A stretch of 64,000 nucleotides of DNA from Blastocatellia bacterium AA13. GTDB taxonomy: Bacteria > Acidobacteriota > Blastocatellia > UBA7656. Positions 45,169 to 54,343 of the stretch are shown in pieces. How positions within the stretch are numbered: position 1 is the stretch's first letter; the number at the start of each line of letters is the position of its first letter. The notes below the pieces were generated by a model, which made no database searches, had not been told where the DNA came from, and saw only the letters and a list, made by a program, of their open reading frames with translations. Made by a program: the position numbers and the translations under genes. The stretch lies in assembly GCA_003222245.1 (NCBI GenBank), contig QHVH01000011.1, forward strand, positions 1 to 64,000, written 5' to 3'.

Positions 45169-46332
45169 ATGAAAATTCACGAATATCAAGGTAAGCAGCT
45201 CTTATCGAAATTCGGAGTCACCGTTCCCCGAGGCGAGGTGGTCGACTCCGCGGGTCAGGCGCGAGCTGTTGCGGAGAAGCTCGGACTGCCGGTCGTGGTC
45301 AAAGCTCAGATTCACGCGGGCGGCCGCGGCAAAGGCGGCGGCGTTAAGCTGGCCAGGTCGTTTGACGAAGCGGAAGCGTTCGCCAGCGAGATGCTCGGGA
45401 TGACGCTCGTCACGCATCAGACCGGGCCTGAAGGCCGCGAGGTCCGTAGAGTCCTTATAGAAGAAGGGTTGAAGATAAAGCAGGAGTTCTATCTCGGCAT
45501 CGTGCTCGATCGAGCAATCTCGCGCCTCGTATTCATGGCGTCCTCGGCGGGAGGTATGGAAATCGAGGAGGTCGCGGCGCAGGAGCCCGAGAAGATATTA
45601 AAGGAGCCGATCGATCCAGCCGTCGGGCTTCAATCTTTTCAGGCCAGGAAGCTCGCGTTTGGTATCGGCCTCCCTCCGGAGACCGTCAACAAGGCGGTGA
45701 AGTTCATGACGGCTCTGTACCGCGCGTACGTCGAACTCGATGCCTCTCTTGCTGAGATCAATCCATTTCTATTGACGGAAGAGGGCGAGCTATATGCGCT
45801 CGACGCGAAGTTGAGCTTCGACGACAACGCCCTTTTCCGCCATAAGGACGTATTAGAGCTTCGAGATTTGAATGAAGAAGAGCCTCTCGAGATCGACGCG
45901 TCCAAGCACGACCTCAATTACATCAAGCTCGACGGCAACATAGGCTGTATGGTAAACGGCGCGGGCCTTGCGATGGCGACCATGGACATCATCAAGCTTG
46001 CCGGCGGCGAGCCGGCAAACTTTCTCGATGTCGGCGGCGGCGCCTCACAGGAGCGCGTTGAAAATGCGTTTAGGATTCTCTTGTCCGATTCTAATGTGCG
46101 CGCCGTGCTCATCAACATCTTCGGCGGAATTGTCAGAACCGATATGGTTGCGACCGGCGTCGTGGAAGCCGCGAAGAAATTGGGCGTCAAGGTCCCCGTC
46201 GTAGTGCGGCTCGAAGGCACTAACGTGGAAAAGGGCCGCGAAGTAATAGAGAAGTGCGGACTTGGATTCAAAACCGCATCCAGTATGAAAGACGCGGCTG
46301 AAAAGATCGTAGCTCTGGCCGCGGCTCAGTGA
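45169..46332 (+). CDS. sucC: Succinyl-CoA ligase (ADP/GDP-forming), beta subunit
   Basis: From ATG 45169 the 387-residue protein is full length for SucC. It starts [17 protein letters not shown] and carries ATP-grasp features: [36 protein letters not shown], and the CoA-side motif [19 protein letters not shown] plus [17 protein letters not shown]. It converts succinyl-CoA to succinate with phosphorylation of a nucleotide. The alpha subunit gene sucD normally follows but does not here; a YpdA-like gene overlaps its stop by 4 bp. SucD must be elsewhere. It would use the succinyl-CoA made by KorAB. Confidence 0.95.
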   Translation: MKIHEYQGKQLLSKFGVTVPRGEVVDSAGQARAVAEKLGLPVVVKAQIHAGGRGKGGGVKLARSFDEAEAFASEMLGMTLVTHQTGPEGREVRRVLIEEGLKIKQEFYLGIVLDRAISRLVFMASSAGGMEIEEVAAQEPEKILKEPIDPAVGLQSFQARKLAFGIGLPPETVNKAVKFMTALYRAYVELDASLAEINPFLLTEEGELYALDAKLSFDDNALFRHKDVLELRDLNEEEPLEIDASKHDLNYIKLDGNIGCMVNGAGLAMATMDIIKLAGGEPANFLDVGGGASQERVENAFRILLSDSNVRAVLINIFGGIVRTDMVATGVVEAAKKLGVKVPVVVRLEGTNVEKGREVIEKCGLGFKTASSMKDAAEKIVALAAAQ

Positions 46333-47336
46333 CGATGCACGACCTGACGGTAATTGGAGCCGGGCCCGCCGGCCTTTCGGCCGCAAAAGAGGCGAGGCTC
46401 CTGGGTTTGAGTTTTATCGTGCTCGAGCGCGGCGTGGCGGCCGACACAGTTTACCGCTATCCATTGGGAACGATCCTCTTCTCCACGTCCAATGAAGTGG
46501 AGCTCGAGGCTGGCTCTCTTCCATCCGACCGCAAGCCCACACGCGAGGAAGTGCTCGCTCATTACAATCAAGTTGCTTTCAAAAAGAGCCCGGACGTAAG
46601 GTGCGGCCAGCAAGTCATCGACATCGCTGGAACGAAACGCGGCATGGAGGTCCGAACCAGAAATGCATGTTACCTCAGCCGCGCCGTCCTCGCGGCGATA
46701 GGAGGATTCGGCAAAGAGCGGAGATTGAACATCCCAGGCGAATCCCCCGAGCGCGTCTCGTATCGATTCAGCGACCCGGCGCCTTTCAAAAAGAAAATGG
46801 TCATGATAATCGGCGGCGGAAACTCGGCAGCCGAAGCCGCGGTGTCATTCTGCCGCGCCGGGGCCAACGTAACTCTCTCCACTCGCGCCGAGAACCTATA
46901 CAGTGCGCCAAGCCCTGAATCAGGAGCTGCCGCGATCAAACCATGGGTCCGCGAGCCTCTGGACCGAGCGGCCGCTGAAGGATTAGTTCGCATATACACG
47001 GGCTGCGAAGTCGCGGAAATCGGCCCCGACAGCGCGCTCATAAAAACTTCAGAGGGCGCCTCGGAGCGGATCGAGTGCGATCATATATTCGCTCTCATCG
47101 GCGCCGATCCCGACACGTCATTGCTGGAATCGGCCGGGGCTCGCATTGCAGGCGATGGGCGGCCGGTTTACAATCCTCTGACGAACGAGACGACGCTGAG
47201 CGGATTATTTGTGGCAGGCCATCTCACCCGCGAAAAACACATCAAGAGCGCTATTGAAAGCGCCAGAAAAACGGTGAGGGCGATCGCGGGCGGGCTGCGT
47301 GAAGGGGGATTCAGTTATGGACGCGCCCAAGGCTGA
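46329..47336 (+). CDS. YpdA/thioredoxin reductase-like FAD-NADPH oxidoreductase
   Basis: A 335-residue flavoprotein with FAD motif [20 protein letters not shown] and NADPH motif [20 protein letters not shown]. It lacks the CxxC redox pair of true thioredoxin reductase. The arrangement [20 protein letters not shown] and [11 protein letters not shown] resembles YpdA, which reduces bacillithiol disulfide in Firmicutes. Bacillithiol itself is not known here, so substrate is uncertain. Start is GTG at 46329 (overlapping the sucC stop) or ATG at 46335. Its end overlaps the next frame. Confidence 0.82.
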   Translation: MTMHDLTVIGAGPAGLSAAKEARLLGLSFIVLERGVAADTVYRYPLGTILFSTSNEVELEAGSLPSDRKPTREEVLAHYNQVAFKKSPDVRCGQQVIDIAGTKRGMEVRTRNACYLSRAVLAAIGGFGKERRLNIPGESPERVSYRFSDPAPFKKKMVMIIGGGNSAAEAAVSFCRAGANVTLSTRAENLYSAPSPESGAAAIKPWVREPLDRAAAEGLVRIYTGCEVAEIGPDSALIKTSEGASERIECDHIFALIGADPDTSLLESAGARIAGDGRPVYNPLTNETTLSGLFVAGHLTREKHIKSAIESARKTVRAIAGGLREGGFSYGRAQG

Positions 47337-49035
47337 CAGCAGCGAGCTCCAACCGATTACGGACGAGGTCGGGCATTCCGCCAATCGTTCCGTGCACACC
47401 GAACCCGCGCGCGGCAAGTTTCGGTGGCTCGCTGTTTCTTCCGGCCTGCTTCTGATTATTCTTATCACGATCGGAACGATACTGGCCGTCGTCAGACGGC
47501 CTTCAAGCATCAGCCAATTGGTCGTTCGAACCGTTCCTCCCGGAGCGGAAATAACTCTCGACTCCCGCCAGCTTGGCCCGTCTCCAATCAAGCTCGAAGG
47601 CGTTTCCGTTGGCGCGCATCGGCTAACGATCACCAAGGATGGCTTCGAGCCTATTTCGGAAGATATCACGATCTCCGGATCGGATCCTGTCGAGCGATGG
47701 CTTAAGCCGATTTTAGACGCCGGCGGCCTTTCTGCCGAAGAGCAGATAAAGCAGTACACGACCAGCGCGGATGAAGCCTTCAAGAACGGCGATTACTGCA
47801 TGCCGTATGATTCGAGCGCCCTTGGGTATGCCGATAAGATTTTGCAGCTCGAACCTTCCAATCAGTTTGCCAAAGATATGCGAGAGACGGTTAGACGAGC
47901 GCTCTATCGAAGCGCCCTGGACGCAAGTCAGCGCGGCAATCTGGCGCTTGCACAGGACTACTACGCCGCGCTGGTCGAGCGTTACCCGGAGGACGATGAA
48001 GCAAAAGCCGCCGCGGTCAAGTTGGAAGGCCAATTGGCCGCGAGAAAAGGCGAGGTGCGCGATCTTGTGCGAACCGCTCAGGAGGCGTTCCGCGCGGGCG
48101 ACCTTAACGAGGATGAACGCAGCGCTTACTTTTACGCCAAGCAAGCTCTTGCGCGTGATCGCCAGAACGTCCCCGCAAAGGAAATTTTGAACTCGGTGAA
48201 GGAGAGACTGTTAACGGCCGGTGATTCCGCGTGGGCACGCGGTGAGTTCGATCTCGCTCTCAAGAATCTTGAGCAGGCGAGCCGTCTGTTTCCCGAGGAT
48301 AAAGCACTCAGGCCTCACATCAGAGATCTAGAAGCGAGGCGCAATGGAGAAAATCGCGGCACGAGAGACCCGGCCGCTCGACGCGTCCAGGGTCTAGCGG
48401 AGTATGGCAGAGGGGAGTTCGCGGAGGCGATCTCCGACCTCAAGTACTCAATCGAAAGCGGCCAGGGCGCGCCCGGTCCGGAGGTCTATTTCGCTCTGGG
48501 TCGGTCTTATCAGATGCTCCATCAACTCGACTACGCCGAGCATTACCTTCTAAGAGTCACCGGCTCCACTTCCGAAGCTCATCCATCCGCGATTGCCGCT
48601 CTCGGAGATATAGCCCTTGAACGCGGAGACCAACCGACCGCTCTTCGCCAGTATAAAAGGGCGCTTTCACTCGGGGGCAGCACTCTATATCCCGCGGCTG
48701 ATCTCGAAGACAAGATCGCCAGAATCGAAGTGCGAACTCAACAGGAAAAATCTCCGGAACCCGCGCCAATCTCGGTTCAGGTTAAGCATCAGCACGGCGG
48801 GATTCTGAAGGGGTCATGCTCGGGAACGTTGACGGTAAATTCGACCGGAGTACGATTCGACGGAACCGAGCACACCTTCGCTTCCAACCTGGTGACGGTT
48901 GGAGTCAGCGTGTCCGGAAGCGAAATGACTATCAAGCTTCCGAACCGCTCGGAGAAATTCAGCCTCTCACACGGAGATGCCGAGAGATTCATGAACGCTC
49001 TGACACGGTTTCAGGGAGAAGCCTCGAAGAATTAG
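47317..49035 (+). CDS. Membrane-anchored PEGA and TPR repeat protein
   Basis: A 572-residue protein. A single transmembrane segment (WLAVSSGLLLIILITIGTIL) is followed by a PEGA domain (LVVRTVPPGAEITLDSRQLG, about residues 65-130) and then several TPR-like helical repeats (about 145-470), with a beta-rich C-terminal segment (ILKGSCSGTLTVNSTGVRF). PEGA domains sit at the cell surface or periplasm; TPRs bind proteins. No enzyme motif is seen. The start ATG at 47317 follows AGGGGG and lies within the end of the YpdA-like gene (overlap 20 bp). Confidence 0.8.
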   Translation: MDAPKADSSELQPITDEVGHSANRSVHTEPARGKFRWLAVSSGLLLIILITIGTILAVVRRPSSISQLVVRTVPPGAEITLDSRQLGPSPIKLEGVSVGAHRLTITKDGFEPISEDITISGSDPVERWLKPILDAGGLSAEEQIKQYTTSADEAFKNGDYCMPYDSSALGYADKILQLEPSNQFAKDMRETVRRALYRSALDASQRGNLALAQDYYAALVERYPEDDEAKAAAVKLEGQLAARKGEVRDLVRTAQEAFRAGDLNEDERSAYFYAKQALARDRQNVPAKEILNSVKERLLTAGDSAWARGEFDLALKNLEQASRLFPEDKALRPHIRDLEARRNGENRGTRDPAARRVQGLAEYGRGEFAEAISDLKYSIESGQGAPGPEVYFALGRSYQMLHQLDYAEHYLLRVTGSTSEAHPSAIAALGDIALERGDQPTALRQYKRALSLGGSTLYPAADLEDKIARIEVRTQQEKSPEPAPISVQVKHQHGGILKGSCSGTLTVNSTGVRFDGTEHTFASNLVTVGVSVSGSEMTIKLPNRSEKFSLSHGDAERFMNALTRFQGEASKN

Positions 49036-49057
49036 TCCGGGACGCCGCGCCGATAAT

Positions 49058-50365
49058 TCACGAAGGCGCGTTATCGAACTTGCTCAGAGCGGCGGTAACG
49101 ACTGCGCTCAGTTCCACGGGATAACAGATGCGGTCTATTCGATAGCCGCGCATTGCCCTGACAACCTCGGACACCTCGCTAATCTCGCTGATGCCGCCGC
49201 GGGGGTTTTCAACATAAATCAACTTCCGAGCGTCTGCTTCCGCGGGCGAGTAATATCCGTAGAAGGGTACATCGGCGGCGCGATCCACGATTACATAATA
49301 GTTTGGATCGAAGCCCTCCTGTTCGGCGCCTGCTCGAGCATCGTCCACCAGGGCCTGCGCTTGTTCGGCCGACAGGACGAAATCGGCGGCCTTGAATAAT
49401 TTTCGGTGCACGAATCGCCTGCATAGATCAGAGAGCACGGGGTCGGGCTCATCCATCCATTGTTTCATGAAGAACGTGACGTCGGTGTCGTCCAGGCTCA
49501 GATATTCTTGTGTCGTCACTTCACTGCCCGCCATCATTTTCTCGATAGCGGAGCCCAAATAGAAGTTCAGCTTTCCGTCGATCATCAGATGCCTTGCACG
49601 AGTGAGCGCCGCGACGAGGACGGCTTCCGCCGAGCGGAGGGTCCTGTGAAAATAGACCTGTCTGAACATGTAGTAGCGCGCATGAAGATATTCCTCGACG
49701 GCGTAAAGCCCTTTGGCCTCGACGTAGATCCGATCGTTCAACTCGTCGATTCGGAGAGTGTGAAGGACCCATTCGAGGTCGTAGACTCCATACTTCGCGC
49801 CGGTCATCAAGCTGTCCCGCAACAGGTAATCCATCCGATCACAATCAAGTTGCGAGGAAACGAGTTGTGCAATGTAATCAGGTTTGTAGGAGTGATCGAA
49901 GAGCCCGCCGGTCTGTTTTGGAAGAGTTTTATCGTGGGCGCGAAGAACCTGATTGACCTCGGTGCTTTCGTCCAATATGATGCGCCGGCTCCAATCCTCG
50001 TGATGGAAGTTGAAGACTTTTTCCATCACATGCGAAAAGGGTCCGTGGCCAAGATCGTGCAGAAGCGCGCCGGCTCGGCCCGTGATTCTCGCTTGGGATG
50101 TTATTTTGCATTGAGCGCTCAGCAGGCCGAGTGCTCGCGTCATCAGGTGCATCACTCCGAGAGAATGGGTGAAGCGGCTGTGCTCGGCTCCCTGATAAGT
50201 GAGCATTGCCAGCCCGAGCTGCTTGATACGACGCAGCCTCTGGAATTCCGCGCAGTCAATTAGGTCGACGATCAGCCGATCATCCGGCAGGCTTTCATCG
50301 AGAGAGATGATATTGTGTAAGGGATCGCGGTAGTTTCGTTGAGGCAACTCTGACCTTTGCAGCAC
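49058..50365 (-). CDS. HD-domain phosphohydrolase (dGTPase-like)
   Basis: A 435-residue protein. The metal-binding HD motif is split as in SAMHD1/dGTPase-like enzymes: RFTHSLGVMHLM, then ALLHDLGHGPFSHVMEK, and a later aspartate in DCDRMDYLLRDSL. FQRLRRIKQLGLAMLTYQGA is also typical. It probably hydrolyses deoxynucleoside triphosphates or a related nucleotide. It converges with the PEGA-TPR gene and its start is 51 bp from the tRNA-Arg gene on the same strand. Confidence 0.88.
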   Translation of the reverse strand: MLQRSELPQRNYRDPLHNIISLDESLPDDRLIVDLIDCAEFQRLRRIKQLGLAMLTYQGAEHSRFTHSLGVMHLMTRALGLLSAQCKITSQARITGRAGALLHDLGHGPFSHVMEKVFNFHHEDWSRRIILDESTEVNQVLRAHDKTLPKQTGGLFDHSYKPDYIAQLVSSQLDCDRMDYLLRDSLMTGAKYGVYDLEWVLHTLRIDELNDRIYVEAKGLYAVEEYLHARYYMFRQVYFHRTLRSAEAVLVAALTRARHLMIDGKLNFYLGSAIEKMMAGSEVTTQEYLSLDDTDVTFFMKQWMDEPDPVLSDLCRRFVHRKLFKAADFVLSAEQAQALVDDARAGAEQEGFDPNYYVIVDRAADVPFYGYYSPAEADARKLIYVENPRGGISEISEVSEVVRAMRGYRIDRICYPVELSAVVTAALSKFDNAPS

Positions 50366-50415
50366 TCAGCGGTTAGAACCCGCGAAAGACAAGGTGTTAC
50401 ATCGTTCGCTGAATA

Positions 50416-50492
50416 TGGTGCGCCCGGAGAGATTCGAACTCCCGACCTTCTGGTTCGTAGCCAGACGCTCTATCCAACTGAGCTACGGGCGC
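50416..50492 (-). tRNA. tRNA-Arg(ACG)
   Basis: Read on the minus strand, a 77-nt cloverleaf starts GCGCCCGTAGCTCAGTTGG. The acceptor stem GCGCCCG pairs with CGGGCGC. The anticodon loop CTACGAA gives anticodon ACG, flanked by stem TCTGG/CCAGA, and the T-loop is GTTCGAATC. The 3' CCA is encoded. Confidence 0.97.
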
Positions 50493-50611
50493 GATTAATG
50501 ATTCACAAGGATCAGCGTAACAGTCGTGGATTATCGCAAAGCCCTTGAAATATTGTCAACGAACCGGCTTTTTGCTTTAAATGGTTTTCGCATCTTGAAA
50601 GTATTTTAGCG

Positions 50612-51295
50612 ATGGCAATGGCGAGTCTGGAACAGAAAGTCGCGCTGGAGAACGTCTCTTATGTAATTCAGAACCTGAGGGCCGTCTACGGAATTCCGGA
50701 GCGCTCCATAACTCACAAGCCGCTCGACGAATTAATCCTGACGATCCTCTCTCAGTCGACAACGAACATCAACAGCAATCGCACCTTCTCGCGGCTTAAG
50801 AGCAGATTTACTTCCTGGGACGAAGCGCGGATGGCGGATTGCGCCGATATCGAAGAGGCAATTAAGTCAGGCGGTCTCGCCAAACAAAAGTCAGGGCGAA
50901 TTAAATCCATCTTGAGCGAGATACACAGTCGAACCGGAGAAACCAGTCTCGACGTTTTATGCGAGCTCGATGTTCCCCAGGCTTCGGCCTTTCTCTCGAG
51001 CCTGAAAGGGGTTGGTCCGATCACGGTTGCCTGCACTCTCCTGTTTGGCTGTGGCCATGCGGTCTTTCCGGTCGACGTTCACATACTGCGTATCGCCAAT
51101 CGGCTCGGGCTGATCTCCGAGCGCTGTACGGACTCTGAAGCTCATCGAATCCTGGCCGCGGCCGTGCCCGCCGAAAACTACTATGAGGCCCACATCAATA
51201 TGATCAGACACGGCCGCGAGATCTGCCGGCCGCGTGCGCCGAAGTGCGAAACGTGCTGCCTCGTCGATTACTGCGAGTTCTACAGATCGCTATAA
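50612..51295 (+). CDS. Endonuclease III homologue lacking the catalytic lysine
   Basis: A 227-residue HhH-GPD family protein with the Nth architecture. The four-cysteine iron-sulfur motif is complete near the C-terminus (C-x6-C-x2-C-x5-C in CRPRAPKCETCCLVDYC). The catalytic aspartate is present in FPVDVHILRIANR. However, the catalytic lysine of bifunctional Nth (GVGRKTA) is isoleucine here (GVGPITV). It may thus be a monofunctional glycosylase or a binding protein. It may not be the main Nth of the cell. It lies between tRNA-Arg and dusB, and its exact start (50612 or a few codons later) is not certain. Confidence 0.85.
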   Translation: MAMASLEQKVALENVSYVIQNLRAVYGIPERSITHKPLDELILTILSQSTTNINSNRTFSRLKSRFTSWDEARMADCADIEEAIKSGGLAKQKSGRIKSILSEIHSRTGETSLDVLCELDVPQASAFLSSLKGVGPITVACTLLFGCGHAVFPVDVHILRIANRLGLISERCTDSEAHRILAAAVPAENYYEAHINMIRHGREICRPRAPKCETCCLVDYCEFYRSL

Positions 51296-51334
51296 TTTCA
51301 TTCAACCCAATGCCGCGTGATAAACTGCGACTTT

Positions 51335-52372
51335 ATGCATTTGCCTGAGAAACTCCGTGTCGGCACCGTCGATATCGAGCCCAGCCTGGTGCTCGCGCCA
51401 ATGGCGGGTGTTACGGACTCGTCGTTTCGCCGCCTCATAAAGGAGCTTGGCAGCGTGGGTCTGATCGTTACGGAGTTCATATCCGTTGAAGGCTTAACCC
51501 GAGGTAACCTGCGGACTCATCGAATGATGAGGTTCCTGCCGGAAGAAAGACCGATCTCGATTCAAATATTCGGCTATGACGAGTCAAGGATGGCGGATGC
51601 TGCGGTAATCGTCGAAGAATCCGGCGCCGATATGGTCGATATCAATTGCGGGTGCCCGGCGAAAAAGGTTGTAAAAGGCGGAGGAGGGTCGTCTCTCTTA
51701 AGAGACCTGCCGCAACTGGAGAAGATTCTTCGTACGATTCGCCGCGCCGTATCAATTCCGGTAACAATGAAGATTCGTATCGGCTGGGATGACGCGACGA
51801 TCAATGCCGTCGAAGTGGGCCGTTTGATAGAAGATTGCGGTGGAGACATGGTGGCGATCCATGGGCGCACACGCGTACAGGGCTACAGCGGCGAGGCCAA
51901 CTGGGAAGTAATCGCCGCGGTCAAACAGGCCTTATCGATCCCGGTCGTCGGATGCGGAGATGTCACCACTCCTCTCAAGGCCATCGAACGATTGTCTGAA
52001 ACATCGGTGGATGGAGTTATGATCGGCCGCGGAGCAATATCAAATCCGTGGATATTTCGACAAACGTCGGAGTTGATGGAAGGTGTAAAGCCATACGAGC
52101 CTCCTCTTTCGGAAAAACATCGCGTCTTGCACCGGTATTACGATTTGCTTCGTGACGAGCTTCCGGAAAAGGCCCTCTCCGGCAAATTGAAGCAGATGTG
52201 CGGCTACTTTACGCACGGACTGGAGGGCGGATCCAGACTGCGAGAGCGGGTATTTCGAGCCCAGACCATAAGCGAGGTATTCGATCACATCGACGGGTAC
52301 TTCTCTTTGAACGCCTGTATGGTCGATCCCGCGCCGGAGAATCTTCAGTCATCCTGCATTACATCGCCATAG
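51335..52372 (+). CDS. dusB: tRNA-dihydrouridine synthase B
   Basis: A roughly 345-residue FMN enzyme. It begins VLAPMAGVTDSSFRRLIKEL and has the catalytic cysteine in DINCGCPAKKVVKGGGGSSL, plus MVAIHGRTRVQGYSGEANWE and DGVMIGRGAISNPWIF, typical of DusB. It reduces uridine to dihydrouridine in tRNA using NADPH. The ATG at 51335 is preferred; a GTG at 51317 in frame is possible. Neither has a clear ribosome site. It is 320 bp upstream of dnaA. Confidence 0.9.
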   Translation: MHLPEKLRVGTVDIEPSLVLAPMAGVTDSSFRRLIKELGSVGLIVTEFISVEGLTRGNLRTHRMMRFLPEERPISIQIFGYDESRMADAAVIVEESGADMVDINCGCPAKKVVKGGGGSSLLRDLPQLEKILRTIRRAVSIPVTMKIRIGWDDATINAVEVGRLIEDCGGDMVAIHGRTRVQGYSGEANWEVIAAVKQALSIPVVGCGDVTTPLKAIERLSETSVDGVMIGRGAISNPWIFRQTSELMEGVKPYEPPLSEKHRVLHRYYDLLRDELPEKALSGKLKQMCGYFTHGLEGGSRLRERVFRAQTISEVFDHIDGYFSLNACMVDPAPENLQSSCITSP

Positions 52373-52693
52373 CAATCGTAGCCGATGACAGTATTGCAAG
52401 AGGCGCTCGATTCGTACGCATTCACCTCCGACGATCATCCGAACGCGGCGAATATGTCACTGAAATTTCGAGCTGACCTGTCTCGTTCTCGAGTGAGAGC
52501 GCTACCACAGACTTGGCTTCAGAAGCAAATCCTGGCCAGTGTGGCGTTTTGAATCGAGCTTGTAGGTGGAGTAAGGTACGTATTGAACAAGCGCAACAAT
52601 CCATGATACTGTGCGCGGGCGTTTGTGCCGGATGGTATACATCTTCGACTTAACCGCAACCAAGAATTCTCTTCCAGTTTGACAGTACGAGAG
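52373..52693 (+). promoter_or_regulatory. 321-bp region with candidate dnaA promoter
   Basis: No gene is supported here. A candidate promoter is TTGAAC at 52583-52588 and GATACT at 52605-52610, spacer 16 bp, four of six matches in each box. No DnaA boxes fitting TTWTNCACA were found upstream of dnaA; they lie downstream of it. Confidence 0.35.
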
Positions 52694-54085
52694 ATGAACT
52701 CAGACCTTCTTTCTTCTATTCTGACCGCAATATCAAAACGGGTAAATCACCATAGTTTTAATACCTGGTTCAAACCTATCTCGCTCGCGTCTAGAGAGAA
52801 TTCAGACATATACCTTCGAGTTCCCTCGGAGGTATATCGCGATTGGATCAGAAATCACTATCTCGATGTTGTAGAAGAGTCGCTCGAAGAATTGCAGTTG
52901 CACGGCTGCAGAATTACATTTCTCCTCGAAGACGGTTCTACCGCGCCGCCGGCGCAATCCGCTGTACGCGCGCAGGGAGGCTCAACGGCGGTCAAAAGTG
53001 AACTAATGACTTCTCAGCCTGAAACGCAGAGCCACAGCGTAGCCAAGCCGATCAATCAGGAGCCGTCGGATCTGCAACTCAATTTTAAGTACACGTTCGA
53101 TACTTTCGTAGTTGGCTCGAGCAATCAGTTCGCCCATGCCGCCGCGGTAGCCGTCTCCGAATCGCCTTCAAAAACGTACAATCCGTTGTACATATACGGC
53201 GGGGTCGGACTGGGCAAGACTCACCTGATGCATGCCATAGGTCACTCTCTAAAGGGCCGGAACAAGGCGATCAAATTGACATACATCTCATCAGAGAAGT
53301 TCATGAACGAGCTGATCAATGCGATCAGGTATGACAAGACCATCACCTTCCGGGAAAAGTATCGCAATATAGATGTTCTATTGATGGATGATATTCAGTT
53401 CCTTGCCGGCAAGGAACGAACCCAGGAAGAGTTCTTCCACACCTTCAATGCGCTCTATGATTCTCAAAAGCAAATCGTGATTTCGAGCGATTGCCCTCCA
53501 AAAGAGATTCCGACTCTGGAAGAAAGGCTCCATTCAAGGTTCGAATGGGGCTTGATAGCCGATATTCAGCCGCCGGATCTCGAAACCAAAGTAGCAATCC
53601 TAAAAAGAAAAGCCGAGATCGAGAAGATAGATCTTCCTGACAACGTCGCTCTCTTCATCGCCAGCAAGATCAAATCCAATATCCGCGAACTCGAGGGATC
53701 GCTGGTTAGGCTTCTTGCTTATTCCTCACTGAAAGCTATGCCCGTGTGCCTCGATCTAGCGCAGGACGTCCTGAAGAACATTATTGAAGAGGACACCGAC
53801 GGAATTTCAATCGAGTTGATTCAAAAAGCAGTCGCACAGCACTATGGCCTGAAGGTCAGCGAGCTTAAATCCAAAAACAACTCGAGAACCATCGCCGAGC
53901 CGCGTCAGGTTGCTATGTACCTTTGTAAGACTCTGACCAAGTGCAGCCTTCCGGAGATCGGCCGCGAGTTCGGAGGAAAGCACCATACGACCGTACTCCA
54001 CAGCGTCAACAAGATCACGGCGCTCTACGAAAAAGATATGGTTTTCCACAGGTTAGTTAACAACATAATTGCGGAACTGAAATGA
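52694..54085 (+). CDS. dnaA: Chromosomal replication initiator DnaA
   Basis: About 463 residues from ATG 52694. Domain I ([11 protein letters not shown]), a variable linker, the AAA+ domain with Walker A ([16 protein letters not shown]) and Walker B ([20 protein letters not shown]), and domain IV with the DnaA signature ([20 protein letters not shown]) are all clear. It opens the origin by binding DnaA boxes, several of which lie at and beyond the 3' end of this gene. The longer frame from 52625 has a GTG start and looks less likely. Confidence 0.97.
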   Translation: MNSDLLSSILTAISKRVNHHSFNTWFKPISLASRENSDIYLRVPSEVYRDWIRNHYLDVVEESLEELQLHGCRITFLLEDGSTAPPAQSAVRAQGGSTAVKSELMTSQPETQSHSVAKPINQEPSDLQLNFKYTFDTFVVGSSNQFAHAAAVAVSESPSKTYNPLYIYGGVGLGKTHLMHAIGHSLKGRNKAIKLTYISSEKFMNELINAIRYDKTITFREKYRNIDVLLMDDIQFLAGKERTQEEFFHTFNALYDSQKQIVISSDCPPKEIPTLEERLHSRFEWGLIADIQPPDLETKVAILKRKAEIEKIDLPDNVALFIASKIKSNIRELEGSLVRLLAYSSLKAMPVCLDLAQDVLKNIIEEDTDGISIELIQKAVAQHYGLKVSELKSKNNSRTIAEPRQVAMYLCKTLTKCSLPEIGREFGGKHHTTVLHSVNKITALYEKDMVFHRLVNNIIAELK

Positions 54086-54343
54086 TTTGTTATAGTTTTC
54101 CACAGCTAATGCACAATTACGCACAAGGCTATGTTGAAAAGTCCGTGACCGAACCTCAGGGGGTCAAAAGGTCCATCGCGGCCCTCATATTTTCCACTGC
54201 AATAGTAACAGGCCGTTCATTCTATAATTCCTTAGATACAAAGGCTTTCTCAGGGATTTCCACTTTTCCACAGGTACTACTACTAGTACTAGTTTTAAAC
54301 CATGTTTGATTAACCACCAGAATTAGAAAGAGGGAGAGGGGAT
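54042..54343 (+). other. Chromosomal origin (oriC) between dnaA and dnaN
   Basis: Boxes matching the DnaA consensus TTWTNCACA (TTTTCCACA) lie at 54042-54050, 54096-54104 and 54264-54272, with near matches at 54190-54198 (TTTTCCACT) and 54256-54264. Directly after the last box comes a run of trinucleotides CTA-CTA-CTA-GTA-CTA at 54277-54291, matching the DnaA-trio element used for strand opening in Bacillus, then an AT-rich stretch. The position between dnaA and dnaN supports an origin. Confidence 0.85.

Noticed and set aside
49460..50263. Plus-strand open frame of 267 codons
   Set aside because: Antisense to the HD-domain gene, whose catalytic motifs are clear. No independent support.
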